Assembly (NCBI RefSeq): GCF_013177695.1
Contig: NZ_WOEY01000007.1
Coordinates: 1 to 36,606 of the forward strand
DNA length: 36,606 nt
Direction of reading: 5' to 3'
From: Paraburkholderia solitsugae
GTDB taxonomy: Bacteria > Pseudomonadota > Gammaproteobacteria > Burkholderiales > Burkholderiaceae
Below, one piece after another: positions 15,416 to 23,523 of the stretch. A program made the position numbers and the translations under genes. The stretch's first letter is position 1. Each line of letters begins with the position of its first letter. The notes under the pieces are model-generated. The model did not search any database. It had not been told where the DNA came from and worked only from the letters and a program-made list of their open reading frames with translations.

Positions 15416-17038
15416 TTAAATGGCCCGCATCGCCGACCGCCCAAACCCCGCCGTTTGCCCTCGCGTGTCGTCCATTTGTTGCATCCGCAACACAGTTTCC
15501 GAAATTTCGAATACGGAAACCGCCTCCTTCAGTTGCTGCGTCTGTTGATGCAGTGAGGCTGCCGCTGCGGCAGCTTCCTCGACCAGCGCCGCGTTCTGCT
15601 GCGTCATCTCGTCCATCTGCACCACCGCCTGGTTGACCTGTTCGATGCCCGTGCTCTGCTCGAGCGACGACGCGCTGATCTCCGCCATCATCTGCGTGAC
15701 TCGCGAAATCGATGCGGAAACGTTGCTCATCGCTTCGCCCGCATGCTCGACCAGCGCCGAGCCGCCCTGAATCTCGGCGACCGATTCGCTGATCAGCGTT
15801 TTGATTTCCTTCGCCGACTGCGCGCTGCGCTGGGCGAGCCCGCGCACCTCGCCCGCCACCACGGCGAAGCCACGGCCCTGTTCGCCCGCGCGCGCCGCTT
15901 CGACGGCGGCGTTCAGCGCGAGGATATTGGTCTGGAACGCGATGCCGTCGATCACCGAAATGATCTCGGCGATCTTGTCCGAGCTTTGCGCGATGCCACG
16001 CATCTTGTCGACCACCTCGTTGACCACCTCGCTGCCGCGCGAGGTCGCCTCCAGGGCGGTTTCGGCGAGGGCATTGGCTTCCCGGGCGTGATCGGCGTTC
16101 TGGCGCACCGTGGCGGTCAGTTCCTCCATGCTCGACGCGGTTTCTTCGAGCGACGCTGCCTGGTTCTCGGTGCGAGCCGACAGATCGGCATTGCCGGTGG
16201 CGATTTCGTCCGCGCCGAGGTGAATCGAGTCGGCGGATTCACGCACGGTTTGCACGGTGCGCGCCACGCTCGCCTGCATTTTTGCGAGGCCCGAGAACAG
16301 ACGGCCGATTTCATTGGTGCCGCGCGAAGCGATCGGCTGGTCGAGGCGCCCTTGCGCAATGCGGTCGAAGTGACGGCCGGCTTCTTCCAGCGGCGCCACC
16401 ACGCCCCGGCGCAGCGCCGCATACACCGCAAACGTCCCGACGACCAGCAGCAACAGGATCGCGATACTGACGCCGCGGAACAGGGTCATGCGTGCGTCGA
16501 TCGAATCGAGCGACGCGCGGCTCGCAGCGTCGCCGAATTGCACGAAGTTGTGCGACTCGGTGAGGTACGCGTCCTGGAAGCCTTGGGTCGGCTGGTCGAG
16601 GAAGGCCTGGATATTGTTCGCGTCGAGAAACTGCACCAGTTCCGCGAGCGCGTCGTGCAGCTTTTTATAGCGCTCAGCGAGCGCCGCAGCGCGGGTGCTA
16701 TTTTCGTCGCTGGTCTTCTGCGCGCTCATGAAGGCGCCGAATGACTGATCGGCCGCCGTCAGCTGTTCGCGGGCGTGCTGCACGATGTCGGCCGGCTCGC
16801 CACCACCGCGCACCATGCGCGTACCGGCGCGCGACAGGTTGATGCGCGCATCCATCAGATGCCGGGTCGTTTCATTGACCGCATCCACCTGCTTCAAGGC
16901 GATGTTCGACAGATCGCCCACGTCGTCGTGCGTGCGCGTAAGCGACCAGAACCCCAAACCCACCGTGACAAGCTGGAAAACGCAGAACGCGGCCAGAACA
17001 CACAACAGGCCGGATGCGACCTTGATCTTGCTGAACAT
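15416..17038 (-). CDS. Methyl-accepting chemotaxis protein, Tar/Tsr-like topology
   Basis: A 540-residue chemoreceptor. TM1 at about 8-31; a periplasmic four-helix-bundle sensor at about 32-187 of the Tar/Tsr (TarH) type (LMDARINLSRAGTRMV; SFGAFMSAQ); TM2 at about 188-209; HAMP at about 210-265 (RRGVVAPLEEAGRHFDRIAQG); and a signalling hairpin at about 270-515 with the conserved tip [20 protein letters not shown] and GFAVVAGEVRGLAQRSA. ATG 17038 is preferred over the GTG at 17047. There is no C-terminal CheR/CheB tether pentapeptide. The ligand is unknown; this class often detects amino acids or organic acids. It is monocistronic and not beside other chemotaxis genes. Confidence 0.94.
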   Translation of the reverse strand: MFSKIKVASGLLCVLAAFCVFQLVTVGLGFWSLTRTHDDVGDLSNIALKQVDAVNETTRHLMDARINLSRAGTRMVRGGGEPADIVQHAREQLTAADQSFGAFMSAQKTSDENSTRAAALAERYKKLHDALAELVQFLDANNIQAFLDQPTQGFQDAYLTESHNFVQFGDAASRASLDSIDARMTLFRGVSIAILLLLVVGTFAVYAALRRGVVAPLEEAGRHFDRIAQGRLDQPIASRGTNEIGRLFSGLAKMQASVARTVQTVRESADSIHLGADEIATGNADLSARTENQAASLEETASSMEELTATVRQNADHAREANALAETALEATSRGSEVVNEVVDKMRGIAQSSDKIAEIISVIDGIAFQTNILALNAAVEAARAGEQGRGFAVVAGEVRGLAQRSAQSAKEIKTLISESVAEIQGGSALVEHAGEAMSNVSASISRVTQMMAEISASSLEQSTGIEQVNQAVVQMDEMTQQNAALVEEAAAAAASLHQQTQQLKEAVSVFEISETVLRMQQMDDTRGQTAGFGRSAMRAI

Positions 17039-17306
17039 CGTGAACACCTGAAAGCAAAGAATGACGGGAGCTACGTCAGGGTTAACGGCAAGGCCGAACT
17101 TTGCTTGAGATCAATATCGGCAAAAATCGTCTTACATCCCCTTTTCATCGGCCAACTCCGCAATTCCCGTCAAATTGCGCAACAATGCCGCGCAGATATT
17201 TCGGATTCACCTTGACGTGATGCATCGGCGCTTCCTAGAGTGGGTAGGGACTGCACACCGCACGCCAGTGCAGATGCCACTGCGGGCCACGCCCGAAGGA
17301 ATCACG

Positions 17307-17741
17307 ATGACCGACATCCTCGACCGGGCCCGCGGCGCACTGCATGCCCAGCCGTTCAGCATGCTGCTAGGCGCCGAGCTGATGCACACGGGCCCCGACG
17401 AACTGACGCTATGCCTGCCGATCCGCGATGAACTGCGGCAGCAGCATGGCTTTGTGCATGGCGGCGTCATCAGCTATCTCGCCGACAATGCGCTGACGTT
17501 CGCCGGTGCGCTGTCACTCGGGCCGAAGGTCGTGACCGGCGAGTACAAGATCAACTATCTGCGGCCGGCGGTGAACGGCATGCTGATCGCGCGGGCGAAG
17601 GTCGTCTATGCGGGCCGGCTTCAGGCGACCTGTCAGTGCAACGTGTATGTGACGGAGGGTAACCGCGAGAAGCTCGTCGCCGTTGCACAGGGCACGGTTA
17701 ATCGCATTAGCGACAACGGCGAGCACGAACCGGTGGGCTGA
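17307..17741 (+). CDS. PaaI-type hotdog-fold thioesterase
   Basis: A 144-residue protein starting MTDILDRARG, with GAAGGA six bases before the ATG (the frame is open upstream but lacks a better start). The hotdog thioesterase signature is HGFVHGGVISYLADNALTFAG (residues 47-67, given as its key elements HGG 51-53 and Asp60/Asn61), followed by GEYKINYLRPA and GRLQATCQCNVYV. It would hydrolyse an acyl-CoA in the cytoplasm; the acyl group cannot be named. It is a single gene, closed by the terminator it shares with the operon on the other strand. Confidence 0.88.
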   Translation: MTDILDRARGALHAQPFSMLLGAELMHTGPDELTLCLPIRDELRQQHGFVHGGVISYLADNALTFAGALSLGPKVVTGEYKINYLRPAVNGMLIARAKVVYAGRLQATCQCNVYVTEGNREKLVAVAQGTVNRISDNGEHEPVG

Positions 17742-17851
17742 ACGAGCGCGTTTCGTGTCAGCGCGTAGTAGAGACATACCTAGGACAGGCAGGTCTATCA
17801 ACAGGTCGCTCGTGGACTCATGCGCCTGGATGCCTATTGGGTGCCCCATAA

Positions 17852-17888
17852 AAAAGGCCGTTCCCGCATCAAGCGGGAACGGCCTTTT
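17852..17888. terminator. Bidirectional intrinsic terminator
   Basis: A perfect 16-bp stem, AAAAGGCCGTTCCCGC (17852-17867) and GCGGGAACGGCCTTTT (17873-17888), with loop ATCAA. A-run on one side and T-run on the other make it work for both convergent units: the thioesterase (+) and the nine-gene sugar catabolic operon (-), whose last stop is 42 bp away. Confidence 0.93.
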
Positions 17889-17929
17889 CACTTTTCACAT
17901 CACCAACGCTTTTCGATCAGGCGGGCGAC

Positions 17930-18778
17930 TCACTCCGCCGCGTAGGTCTTCTGCGTCTGCTCACCGAGACCTTCAATACCGAGACGGATCGTCTGGCCCG
18001 GCTTCAGGAACACCGGATTCGGCTTCACGCCCATGCCGACGCCCGGCGGCGTGCCGGTCGAAATCACATCGCCCGGTTGCAGGCTCATACACTGCGACAC
18101 ATACGACACCAGCTTGGCGACGCCGAACACCATCGTCTTCGTGCTGCCGTTCTGATAACGGTGGCCGTCCACTTCGAGCCACAGACTCAGGTTTTGCGGA
18201 TCGGCGACTTCGTCGCGCGTCACGACCCACGGGCCGATCGGACCGAACGTATCGAAGCCCTTGCCCTTGTCCCACGTGCCGCCGCGTTCGATCTGCCATT
18301 CGCGTTCCGACACGTCGTTGATCACGCAGTAACCGGCGACGTAATCGAGCGCGTTGGCTTCGTCGATATATTTCGCGGGCTTGCCGATCACCACGCCGAG
18401 TTCGACTTCCCAGTCAGTCTTCTTCGACCCGCGCGGAATTTCGACGTCGTCGTTCGGGCCGCAGATCGCGCTCGTCCACTTGTTGAAAATCACCGGTTCC
18501 GACGGCACCGGCAGATTCGATTCGGCCGCGTGGTCCGCGTAGTTCAGCCCGATGCAGATGAACTTGCCGATCTTGCCGACGCACGGTCCCATGCGCGGAT
18601 TGCCTTCCACGACCGGCAGCGAGGCCGGATCGATCGCGCGCAGTTTGGCGAGGCCTTCGTCAGTCAGCGCGGCGCCGTCGATATCGCCAACCACTTTGGA
18701 GAGATCGCGAATCTTGCCCTGTGCGTCGAGCAAGCCTGGCTTTTCCTGGCCTTTCGGCCCATAACGAAGCAGTTTCAT
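17930..18778 (-). CDS. FAH-family hydrolase, likely 2,4-diketo-3-deoxy-L-fuconate hydrolase
   Basis: A 282-residue protein of the fumarylacetoacetate hydrolase superfamily. The catalytic domain shows GKFICIGLNYADHAAE, the metal-binding DWEVELGVVIGKP (Glu124 and Glu126) with Asp155 in CVINDVSER, GKGFDTFGPIGPWVVT, and the closing GDVISTGTPPGVGMG. In the non-phosphorylating L-fucose/L-rhamnose pathways this family cleaves the C-C bond of the 2,4-diketo-3-deoxy acid, giving pyruvate and lactate. That role is assigned from its place as the last gene of an operon holding all the preceding steps. Bioinformatic names such as ureidoglycolate lyase apply to close relatives and should be discounted in this context. 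Start ATG 18778 has GGGAAG upstream. Confidence 0.88.
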   Translation of the reverse strand: MKLLRYGPKGQEKPGLLDAQGKIRDLSKVVGDIDGAALTDEGLAKLRAIDPASLPVVEGNPRMGPCVGKIGKFICIGLNYADHAAESNLPVPSEPVIFNKWTSAICGPNDDVEIPRGSKKTDWEVELGVVIGKPAKYIDEANALDYVAGYCVINDVSEREWQIERGGTWDKGKGFDTFGPIGPWVVTRDEVADPQNLSLWLEVDGHRYQNGSTKTMVFGVAKLVSYVSQCMSLQPGDVISTGTPPGVGMGVKPNPVFLKPGQTIRLGIEGLGEQTQKTYAAE

Positions 18779-18840
18779 CTTTGCACTTCCCTTTACGTTC
18801 AGTGGTATTCGGTTCGTATGTCAGTAGCTTTCAGCGTCCG

Positions 18841-19584
18841 TCAGTTCGACCAGCCGCCGTCGATCACATGTGCATGACCGGTGGTGAACGACGATTCGTC
18901 AGACGCGAGATACAGCGCCAACGCGGCGATCTCTTCCGGTTTGCCGATGCGGCCCATCGGCTGACGCGCGACAAAAGCCGCCTGTACGGCCTCGAGCGTC
19001 GCGCCCTGCGCCTTGGCCTGCTCGACGATCCGCTGTTCGAGCGACGGCGATGCTACCGTGCCCGGGCAGATCGCGTTACAGCGTACACCACGCGTGATGA
19101 AGTCTGCAGCAACGGACTTGGTCAGCCCGATCACCGCGGCTTTTGACGCGCTATATGCAAAGCGGTTCGGCACGCCCTTCACGCTCGACGCGGCCGACGA
19201 CATGTTGATAATCGACCCGCCGCCCTTCTCCAGCATGGCGGGTAAAAACGCGCGGATCATGCGGTACATCGCTTTCGCGTTCAGATCGAAGGCAAAGTCC
19301 CAATCTTCTTCGCTGCATTCGAGGATGTTGCCGGCGTGCACGAAACCCGCGCAGTTGAACAGCACGTCGATCGCGCCGAGTTCAGCGGCCAGCGCCTTGA
19401 TCGCCGCGCCGTCGCGCACGTCGAGCTTGCGCGCTTCGACCGGCTTGCCGGCGAGTCCGTCGGTGCGGATATCGGTGGCGATCACGCGCGCGCCTTCGCG
19501 CGCGAACAGTTCCGCGGTGGCGAGACCGATGCCTTGTCCTGCCGCGGTGATCAGGGCCGTCTTGCCGGCCAGTCTTTGTGTCAT
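18841..19584 (-). CDS. SDR dehydrogenase, likely 2-keto-3-deoxy-L-fuconate 4-dehydrogenase
   Basis: A 247-residue classical short-chain dehydrogenase. Cofactor loop TAAGQGIG (13-20); Asp38 in IATDIR, pointing to NAD rather than NADP; NCAG (77-80); catalytic Ser129/Ser130 in NMSS; Tyr144 and Lys148 in YSASK; and CPGTVASPS. Its sequence style matches the enzyme that oxidises C4 of 2-keto-3-deoxy-L-fuconate in the route described in Xanthomonas and Burkholderia. Start ATG 19584 follows GGAG; the frame is open upstream but overlaps the lactonase end. It lies 62 bp from the FAH-family gene and 55 bp from the lactonase gene. Confidence 0.88.
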   Translation of the reverse strand: MTQRLAGKTALITAAGQGIGLATAELFAREGARVIATDIRTDGLAGKPVEARKLDVRDGAAIKALAAELGAIDVLFNCAGFVHAGNILECSEEDWDFAFDLNAKAMYRMIRAFLPAMLEKGGGSIINMSSAASSVKGVPNRFAYSASKAAVIGLTKSVAADFITRGVRCNAICPGTVASPSLEQRIVEQAKAQGATLEAVQAAFVARQPMGRIGKPEEIAALALYLASDESSFTTGHAHVIDGGWSN

Positions 19585-19639
19585 GTACGACTCCAGTTGA
19601 ATGGGCTTTCGCTTGTGTTCGTCATTCGTCTTCGTCACA

Positions 19640-20470
19640 TCAAAGTCGATAAAACGCCGCGGCGTTGCCGCCGAAAACCGCTTCACGCTCGTCGTCGCTC
19701 AACGACGAGAGCAAGGTGTTCGCCACCGAGTGCCAGAGCAGATAGTCGCCGTTCAGATCGAGCACCGGCCAGTCGCTGCCCCACATCAAACGCGCGGGAC
19801 CGAATGACTTCAGCAGATGCTCGACATAGGTTCGAAGCGTTTCTTCGGTCCAACCAGGCGACGCTTCGGTGACGAGCCCCGACAGCTTGCAGTGCACTTG
19901 CGGTAACTTTGCGAGCCGGGTGATCGCATCGGCCCAGGTGGGCCAACCCGCGCGACCGTAACGGATCGGCGGCTTCGCACCGTGATCGACAACGATGCGC
20001 AGCGCAGGAAATCGCGCCGCGAACGTTTCGAAAGGCTCGACGTGCCGCGCGTAAATCAACGCGTCGAACGCGAGGTCGTGCGCGATCAGCGCTTCGATCG
20101 CGGGCGCGAGATCCGGGTTGGCAATCCACGTATCGTCCGGCAAATCCTGCAGCATCGGCCGCACGCCTTTGAATTTCGGCTCATGAGCTAGCGCTTCGAT
20201 CACAGCCGGCGCTGTGGGCAACAGCAACGGCACCCAGCCGACCACACCGGCGATCGACGGTTCATGCCGCGCGATGTCCAGCAAGTAACGAGTTTCGTCG
20301 AGTGTCGCCGCCGCCTGCACCACCACCGTCCGCTCGATGCCCGCTCTTTCACGCAGCGGTTTGAGATCGGCGGGACCGAACGGCCGGTACAGGATTTTCA
20401 GTTCCGGCGTGAGCCACTCGTAGTCGCCGCGAGCGGGGTCCCAATAGTGCTGGTGCGCGTCGATATGCAT
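19640..20470 (-). CDS. Amidohydrolase-superfamily lactonase, likely L-fucono-1,5-lactonase
   Basis: A 276-residue TIM-barrel hydrolase starting MHIDAHQHYWDPARGDYEWL. The metal-binding HxH is replaced by the AHQHYWD form common to the COG3618 lactonases. Further motifs: GVVGWVPLLLP, FKGVRPMLQDLPDDTW, RIVVDHGAKPP, VHCKLSGLVTEA and the closing LMWGSDWPVLDL. COG3618 members are L-fuconolactonases and related sugar lactonases. It would open the lactone made by the neighbouring aldo/keto reductase, from which it is separated by only 7 bp. ATG 20470 is preceded by AGAGGA. Confidence 0.88.
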   Translation of the reverse strand: MHIDAHQHYWDPARGDYEWLTPELKILYRPFGPADLKPLRERAGIERTVVVQAAATLDETRYLLDIARHEPSIAGVVGWVPLLLPTAPAVIEALAHEPKFKGVRPMLQDLPDDTWIANPDLAPAIEALIAHDLAFDALIYARHVEPFETFAARFPALRIVVDHGAKPPIRYGRAGWPTWADAITRLAKLPQVHCKLSGLVTEASPGWTEETLRTYVEHLLKSFGPARLMWGSDWPVLDLNGDYLLWHSVANTLLSSLSDDEREAVFGGNAAAFYRL

Positions 20471-20477
20471 CGTCAAA

Positions 20478-21518
20478 TCAATCCTCTGGTGCGGGCGCGC
20501 GGCTGTCGAGCAAGCCCTTGTCACGTAGCGCGGACCACAACTCCGCGGGGATCGGCAACTCGAACGACGCGGCGTTCTCACGCAATTCGTCGGCACTGCG
20601 CGCGCCGGTCAACACGCTCGCGACCGCCGGATGCGCATACGGAAACTGCAAGGCCGCGGCAGCAAGCGGCACACCATGTACCCGGCACACCGTTTCGAGC
20701 CGCGCGACGCGTTCGATGATTTCGGGTGGCGCGTCACCATAGTTGAATTTCAGATCGCCTTCGACGCCGCGCGCCAGAATGCCCGAATTGAACGCGCCGC
20801 CTAACAGGATGCTGACGCCGCGTTGTTCACATGCTGGGAGCAGGTCGTCGAGCGTGGTCTGTTCGAGCAGCGTATAACGGCCCGCGAGCAACGCGCAATC
20901 GATATCGAATTCGGCCATCCCGTCGAGTATGGCCGCGCCTTCATTGACGCCGAGGCCAACCGCCTTGACTGCGCCCGAGGACCGCAGATCATCGAGCGCA
21001 CGAAAGCCGCCGCCTTCGGTCAGTTGCTGCCAGTAATGGGGGTTCTTGTCGCCATGCGTGACGCGGCCGATGTCGTGTATGAGAAGAATATCGATATCGA
21101 TGAGGCCAAGGCGCTGCTGGCTGTCTTCGAACGAACGCAGAATGCCGTCGTGCGTGTAGTCATAAATCGCCTGGAACGGCAACGGGTCTTGCCAGCCTTC
21201 GCTGCCGTCGTAGGGCGTGGTGCGCGGCACGAAGCGGCGCCCGACTTTCGTCGACAGCACGTATTCACTGCGCGGATAGCCGCGCAATGCATCACCCAGT
21301 CGGTGCTCGGCTTTCGTGTGACCGTAAAGCGGCGCGGTGTCGAAATAACGCACGCCTGCGTCCCACGCAGCGGCAATGGTTGCGTGCGCTTCTTCTTCGG
21401 ACAGGTCATGGTAGAGGCCGCCCAGGGGCGCGGTACCGAGCCCCAATCCGGTCACTTGTAGTGCGCTGCGGCCGATGCCGCGCCGCTGTTCGATCTTCGA
21501 ACCGACCTTTGCCGTCAT
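20478..21518 (-). CDS. Aldo/keto reductase, likely L-fucose (D-threo-aldose) 1-dehydrogenase
   Basis: A 346-residue AKR barrel with an intact tetrad: Asp60 and Tyr65 in YFDTAPLYGHT, Lys91 in STKVGRR, and His148 in LLIHDIG. The N-terminus (GLGLGTAPLGGLYHDLSEEEAHATIAAAWDAG, key part GTAPLGGLY) is that of the D-threo-aldose 1-dehydrogenase group, which oxidises L-fucose, D-arabinose and L-galactose at C1 to the lactone. It would carry out the first step after uptake. The ATG at 21518 has AGGAG nine bases upstream. A cluster of hairpin repeats lies directly upstream, between it and the dehydratase gene. Confidence 0.87.
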   Translation of the reverse strand: MTAKVGSKIEQRRGIGRSALQVTGLGLGTAPLGGLYHDLSEEEAHATIAAAWDAGVRYFDTAPLYGHTKAEHRLGDALRGYPRSEYVLSTKVGRRFVPRTTPYDGSEGWQDPLPFQAIYDYTHDGILRSFEDSQQRLGLIDIDILLIHDIGRVTHGDKNPHYWQQLTEGGGFRALDDLRSSGAVKAVGLGVNEGAAILDGMAEFDIDCALLAGRYTLLEQTTLDDLLPACEQRGVSILLGGAFNSGILARGVEGDLKFNYGDAPPEIIERVARLETVCRVHGVPLAAAALQFPYAHPAVASVLTGARSADELRENAASFELPIPAELWSALRDKGLLDSRAPAPED

Positions 21519-21533
21519 GGACTGCGTCTCCTG

Positions 21534-21673
21534 TGTCGATCGGAGTTAGCGCTTTAGCGCTTACTCCGGTCCCATGCAAAGCTGTCGATCGGAGTTAGCG
21601 CTTTAGCTGTCGACCGGAGTTAGCGCTAAAGCGCTTATTCCGGTCCCATGCAAAGCTCTTACTCCGATCCCAT
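21534..21673. repeat. Cluster of REP-like hairpin repeats inside the operon
   Basis: Two full 49-base units (21534-21582 and 21608-21656), one truncated unit (21583-21607) and a final fragment (21658-21673). Each full unit starts TGTCGAYCGGAGTTAGCGCT and ends TCCGGTCCCATGCAAAGC. Inside each, GGAGTTAGCGCT pairs with an AGCGCTTAYTCC arm, forming a 12-bp stem with one or two mismatches. The array ends 16 bases before the aldo/keto reductase ATG (20 to its minus-strand ribosome binding site region), so its RNA would fold just ahead of that start. I recall similar repeats between genes in Paraburkholderia genomes. They may be mobile REP-type sequences; a role in mRNA processing is possible. Confidence 0.85.
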
Positions 21674-21770
21674 TTATGTTTTTAACACGTGCTGACGATG
21701 TTTGCCCGACGCATTGATGGCCGCGCAAATGTCCGCCAGATCGATCAGGCATTGAATAATGATAGACCGC

Positions 21771-23084
21771 TCAGTGCGGCTCGATCGCAACAACCCGATG
21801 CGGCGGTGCAGCGTTCGACGGCAAACAAGCCGGGCCCACCGGGTCGAAAGTCTTGTACGTCAGGATGAACTCCTGATGACCGAGCGTTTCCGATTTCGAC
21901 GCCGCACCGAGCGACACCGCGACCGTTTGCTCGAACACTTCGCGGCCGACTTCGTCGAGCGTGCCGCGGCCTTCGAGAATGCGGCCTGCATCGACGTCCA
22001 TATCGCCGGCGAGATTGCGGTACGTCGCGGGGTTCGCGCACACCTTGATGACTGGCGAAATCGCCGAGCCGACCACCGATCCGCGTCCGGTCGTAAACAG
22101 AATCACGTGCGCACCGCAGGCGATCAGTTCGCCGATTTCCGCGTTGTCACTGATGTTCGGAAAGCCGAAGCGTGGTTCGCCGTCAGGTACGACGTCGAGG
22201 AGGTAGAGGCCGCCTGTCAGCGGAACGTCGCCGGGTTTGATAATGCCGACAATCGGCGACGCACCGCTTTTCGCATACGCCCCCAACGATTTCTCTTCCT
22301 GCGTGGTGAGACCGCCGTCCGCATTGCCGACGGCAAAACTGCCGTGCCCAAGAATCGAGTAGTAACGCGCCGCCTTCGCCACACACGCGACAATTTCATC
22401 CCCGAGTTCCGGCCTCGCGGCGCGCGTTTTCATGTGAAATTCGCAGCCCACCAACTCGCCAGTTTCTTCGAAGATGCAAGTTGCGCCCGCGTCGATCAGA
22501 TGATCGAACGCGCGGCCCACCGCTGGATTCGCAGTGATGCCGCTGGTGCCGTCCGAGCCGCCGCAAATCGTGCCGATCACCAGTTCGCTCAGCGCCATCG
22601 GCACTTTCTGCTGTGCGGCAAGTTGCTTGCGTGCGTCGCGAATCCAGTCGACGCCGTATTGAATCGTGCTGCGTGTGCCGCCTTTTTCCTGGATCGTCAG
22701 GACTTCGACGGGACGGCCACTCGCGCGCACCACGTCGACGAGGTAATGCTTGTTCATGCTCTCGCATCCGAGCGACACGAACAAAACCGCGCCCACGTTG
22801 GGATGCGTGGTGAGCCGCTCCAGCATCTTTTCCGCGTACCCATTCGGATAGCAACCGGGAAAGCCGATCAGATGCACCGGAGGTTCGCGCTCGGCTGAAG
22901 GATCGTCGAACGCATCGAGCGGTTCGCGAAACTGCGTGACGATCTCGCGCGCAACGTGATGCGCGCACTCGACCAGATACGCCACCGCGACCACATTGCG
23001 GATGCCTTTTCGGCCATCGCGGCGCAGATAGCCTTGCAGCATGGGCTGCTGTGCGGCGGCGGATGCTGCGGAAGTGTCAGTCAT
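21771..23084 (-). CDS. UxaA-family (altronate/galactarate-type) dehydratase, large subunit; candidate L-fuconate dehydratase
   Basis: A 437-residue protein matching the catalytic part of UxaA/GarD-type sugar acid dehydratases: GYLRRDGRKGIRNVVAVAYLVEC, GFPGCYPNGYAEKMLERL, VSLGCESMNKHYL, QEKGGTRSTIQYG, IGTICGGSDGTSGITANPAVG, FEETGELVGCEF, and a C-terminal NISDNAEIGELIACGAHV and TTGRGSVVGSAISPVIKVC. The conserved Cys residues fit the Fe-dependent active site of the family. The N-terminal SAF domain of full-length UxaA is missing here and is encoded by the gene 42 bp upstream, so the enzyme is split. By position it supplies the aldonate-to-2-keto-3-deoxy step. ATG 23084 has GGAA upstream; an earlier in-frame TTG/GTG is unlikely. 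Confidence 0.88.
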   Translation of the reverse strand: MTDTSAASAAAQQPMLQGYLRRDGRKGIRNVVAVAYLVECAHHVAREIVTQFREPLDAFDDPSAEREPPVHLIGFPGCYPNGYAEKMLERLTTHPNVGAVLFVSLGCESMNKHYLVDVVRASGRPVEVLTIQEKGGTRSTIQYGVDWIRDARKQLAAQQKVPMALSELVIGTICGGSDGTSGITANPAVGRAFDHLIDAGATCIFEETGELVGCEFHMKTRAARPELGDEIVACVAKAARYYSILGHGSFAVGNADGGLTTQEEKSLGAYAKSGASPIVGIIKPGDVPLTGGLYLLDVVPDGEPRFGFPNISDNAEIGELIACGAHVILFTTGRGSVVGSAISPVIKVCANPATYRNLAGDMDVDAGRILEGRGTLDEVGREVFEQTVAVSLGAASKSETLGHQEFILTYKTFDPVGPACLPSNAAPPHRVVAIEPH

Positions 23085-23126
23085 GATGATTCCAGCGCGG
23101 CGCGAGGCCACGTCATTGTGCCCAAG

Positions 23127-23498
23127 TCAGTGATGGACGAACTCATGGCCCGCGTCGTGCGTATAAGTGGGCAGGTAGTCGCTTTCGAGGTTGTGCGTAT
23201 GCAGATGCGCACCGCGCACCACCGCCTCGGTCACGTGACCGATCACTGCGCCGTAACGCAGCACCTTGTCGTCTTTCGCGAGTTCATGGCGCGCGACCTT
23301 GTGGCCGAGGTCGATGGTTTTGGTGAGCGTCACGCGCTCGCCTTCGATCTCGACTTGCGTGCCCGCATCGAGACGCGCCGCCGCGATCAGGCAGTTATCC
23401 GCAGGGCTGAGCAGAATCAGGCGTTGGTCGGTTTGCGATGTCTCGGGCGCGTTCGGCATTTGCGTTGATTGCATCATTTGCAATGAGCGGCTGGTCAA
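23127..23498 (-). CDS. UxaA-family dehydratase small subunit (SAF domain)
   Basis: A 123-residue protein with the SAF fold of the UxaA N-terminus: LILLSPADNCLIAAARLDAG, EGERVTLTKTIDLGHKVARHEL, KYGAVIGHVTE-like KVLRYGAVIGHVTEAVVRG, and HLHTHNLESDYLP. In altronate dehydratase this domain joins the catalytic part in one chain; here it is a separate subunit next to it. The TTG at 23498 is chosen because GGAG lies seven bases before it, whereas ATG 23477 and ATG 23474 have no ribosome binding site. Its start is 26 bp from the permease stop, so coupled expression is likely. Confidence 0.85.
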   Translation of the reverse strand: MTSRSLQMMQSTQMPNAPETSQTDQRLILLSPADNCLIAAARLDAGTQVEIEGERVTLTKTIDLGHKVARHELAKDDKVLRYGAVIGHVTEAVVRGAHLHTHNLESDYLPTYTHDAGHEFVHH

Positions 23499-23523
23499 GT
23501 GAGTTCTCCATGATGCGTGCGCA

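Noticed and set aside
17114..17121. GCCGATAT on the minus strand, resembling the -10 of a flagellar sigma-28 promoter ahead of the chemoreceptor
   Set aside because: No TAAA-type -35 element at the required spacing.
21674..21770. Short minus-strand frame reading LIDLADICAAINASGKHRQH before the repeat array
   Set aside because: About 28 codons with no acceptable start codon or ribosome binding site.
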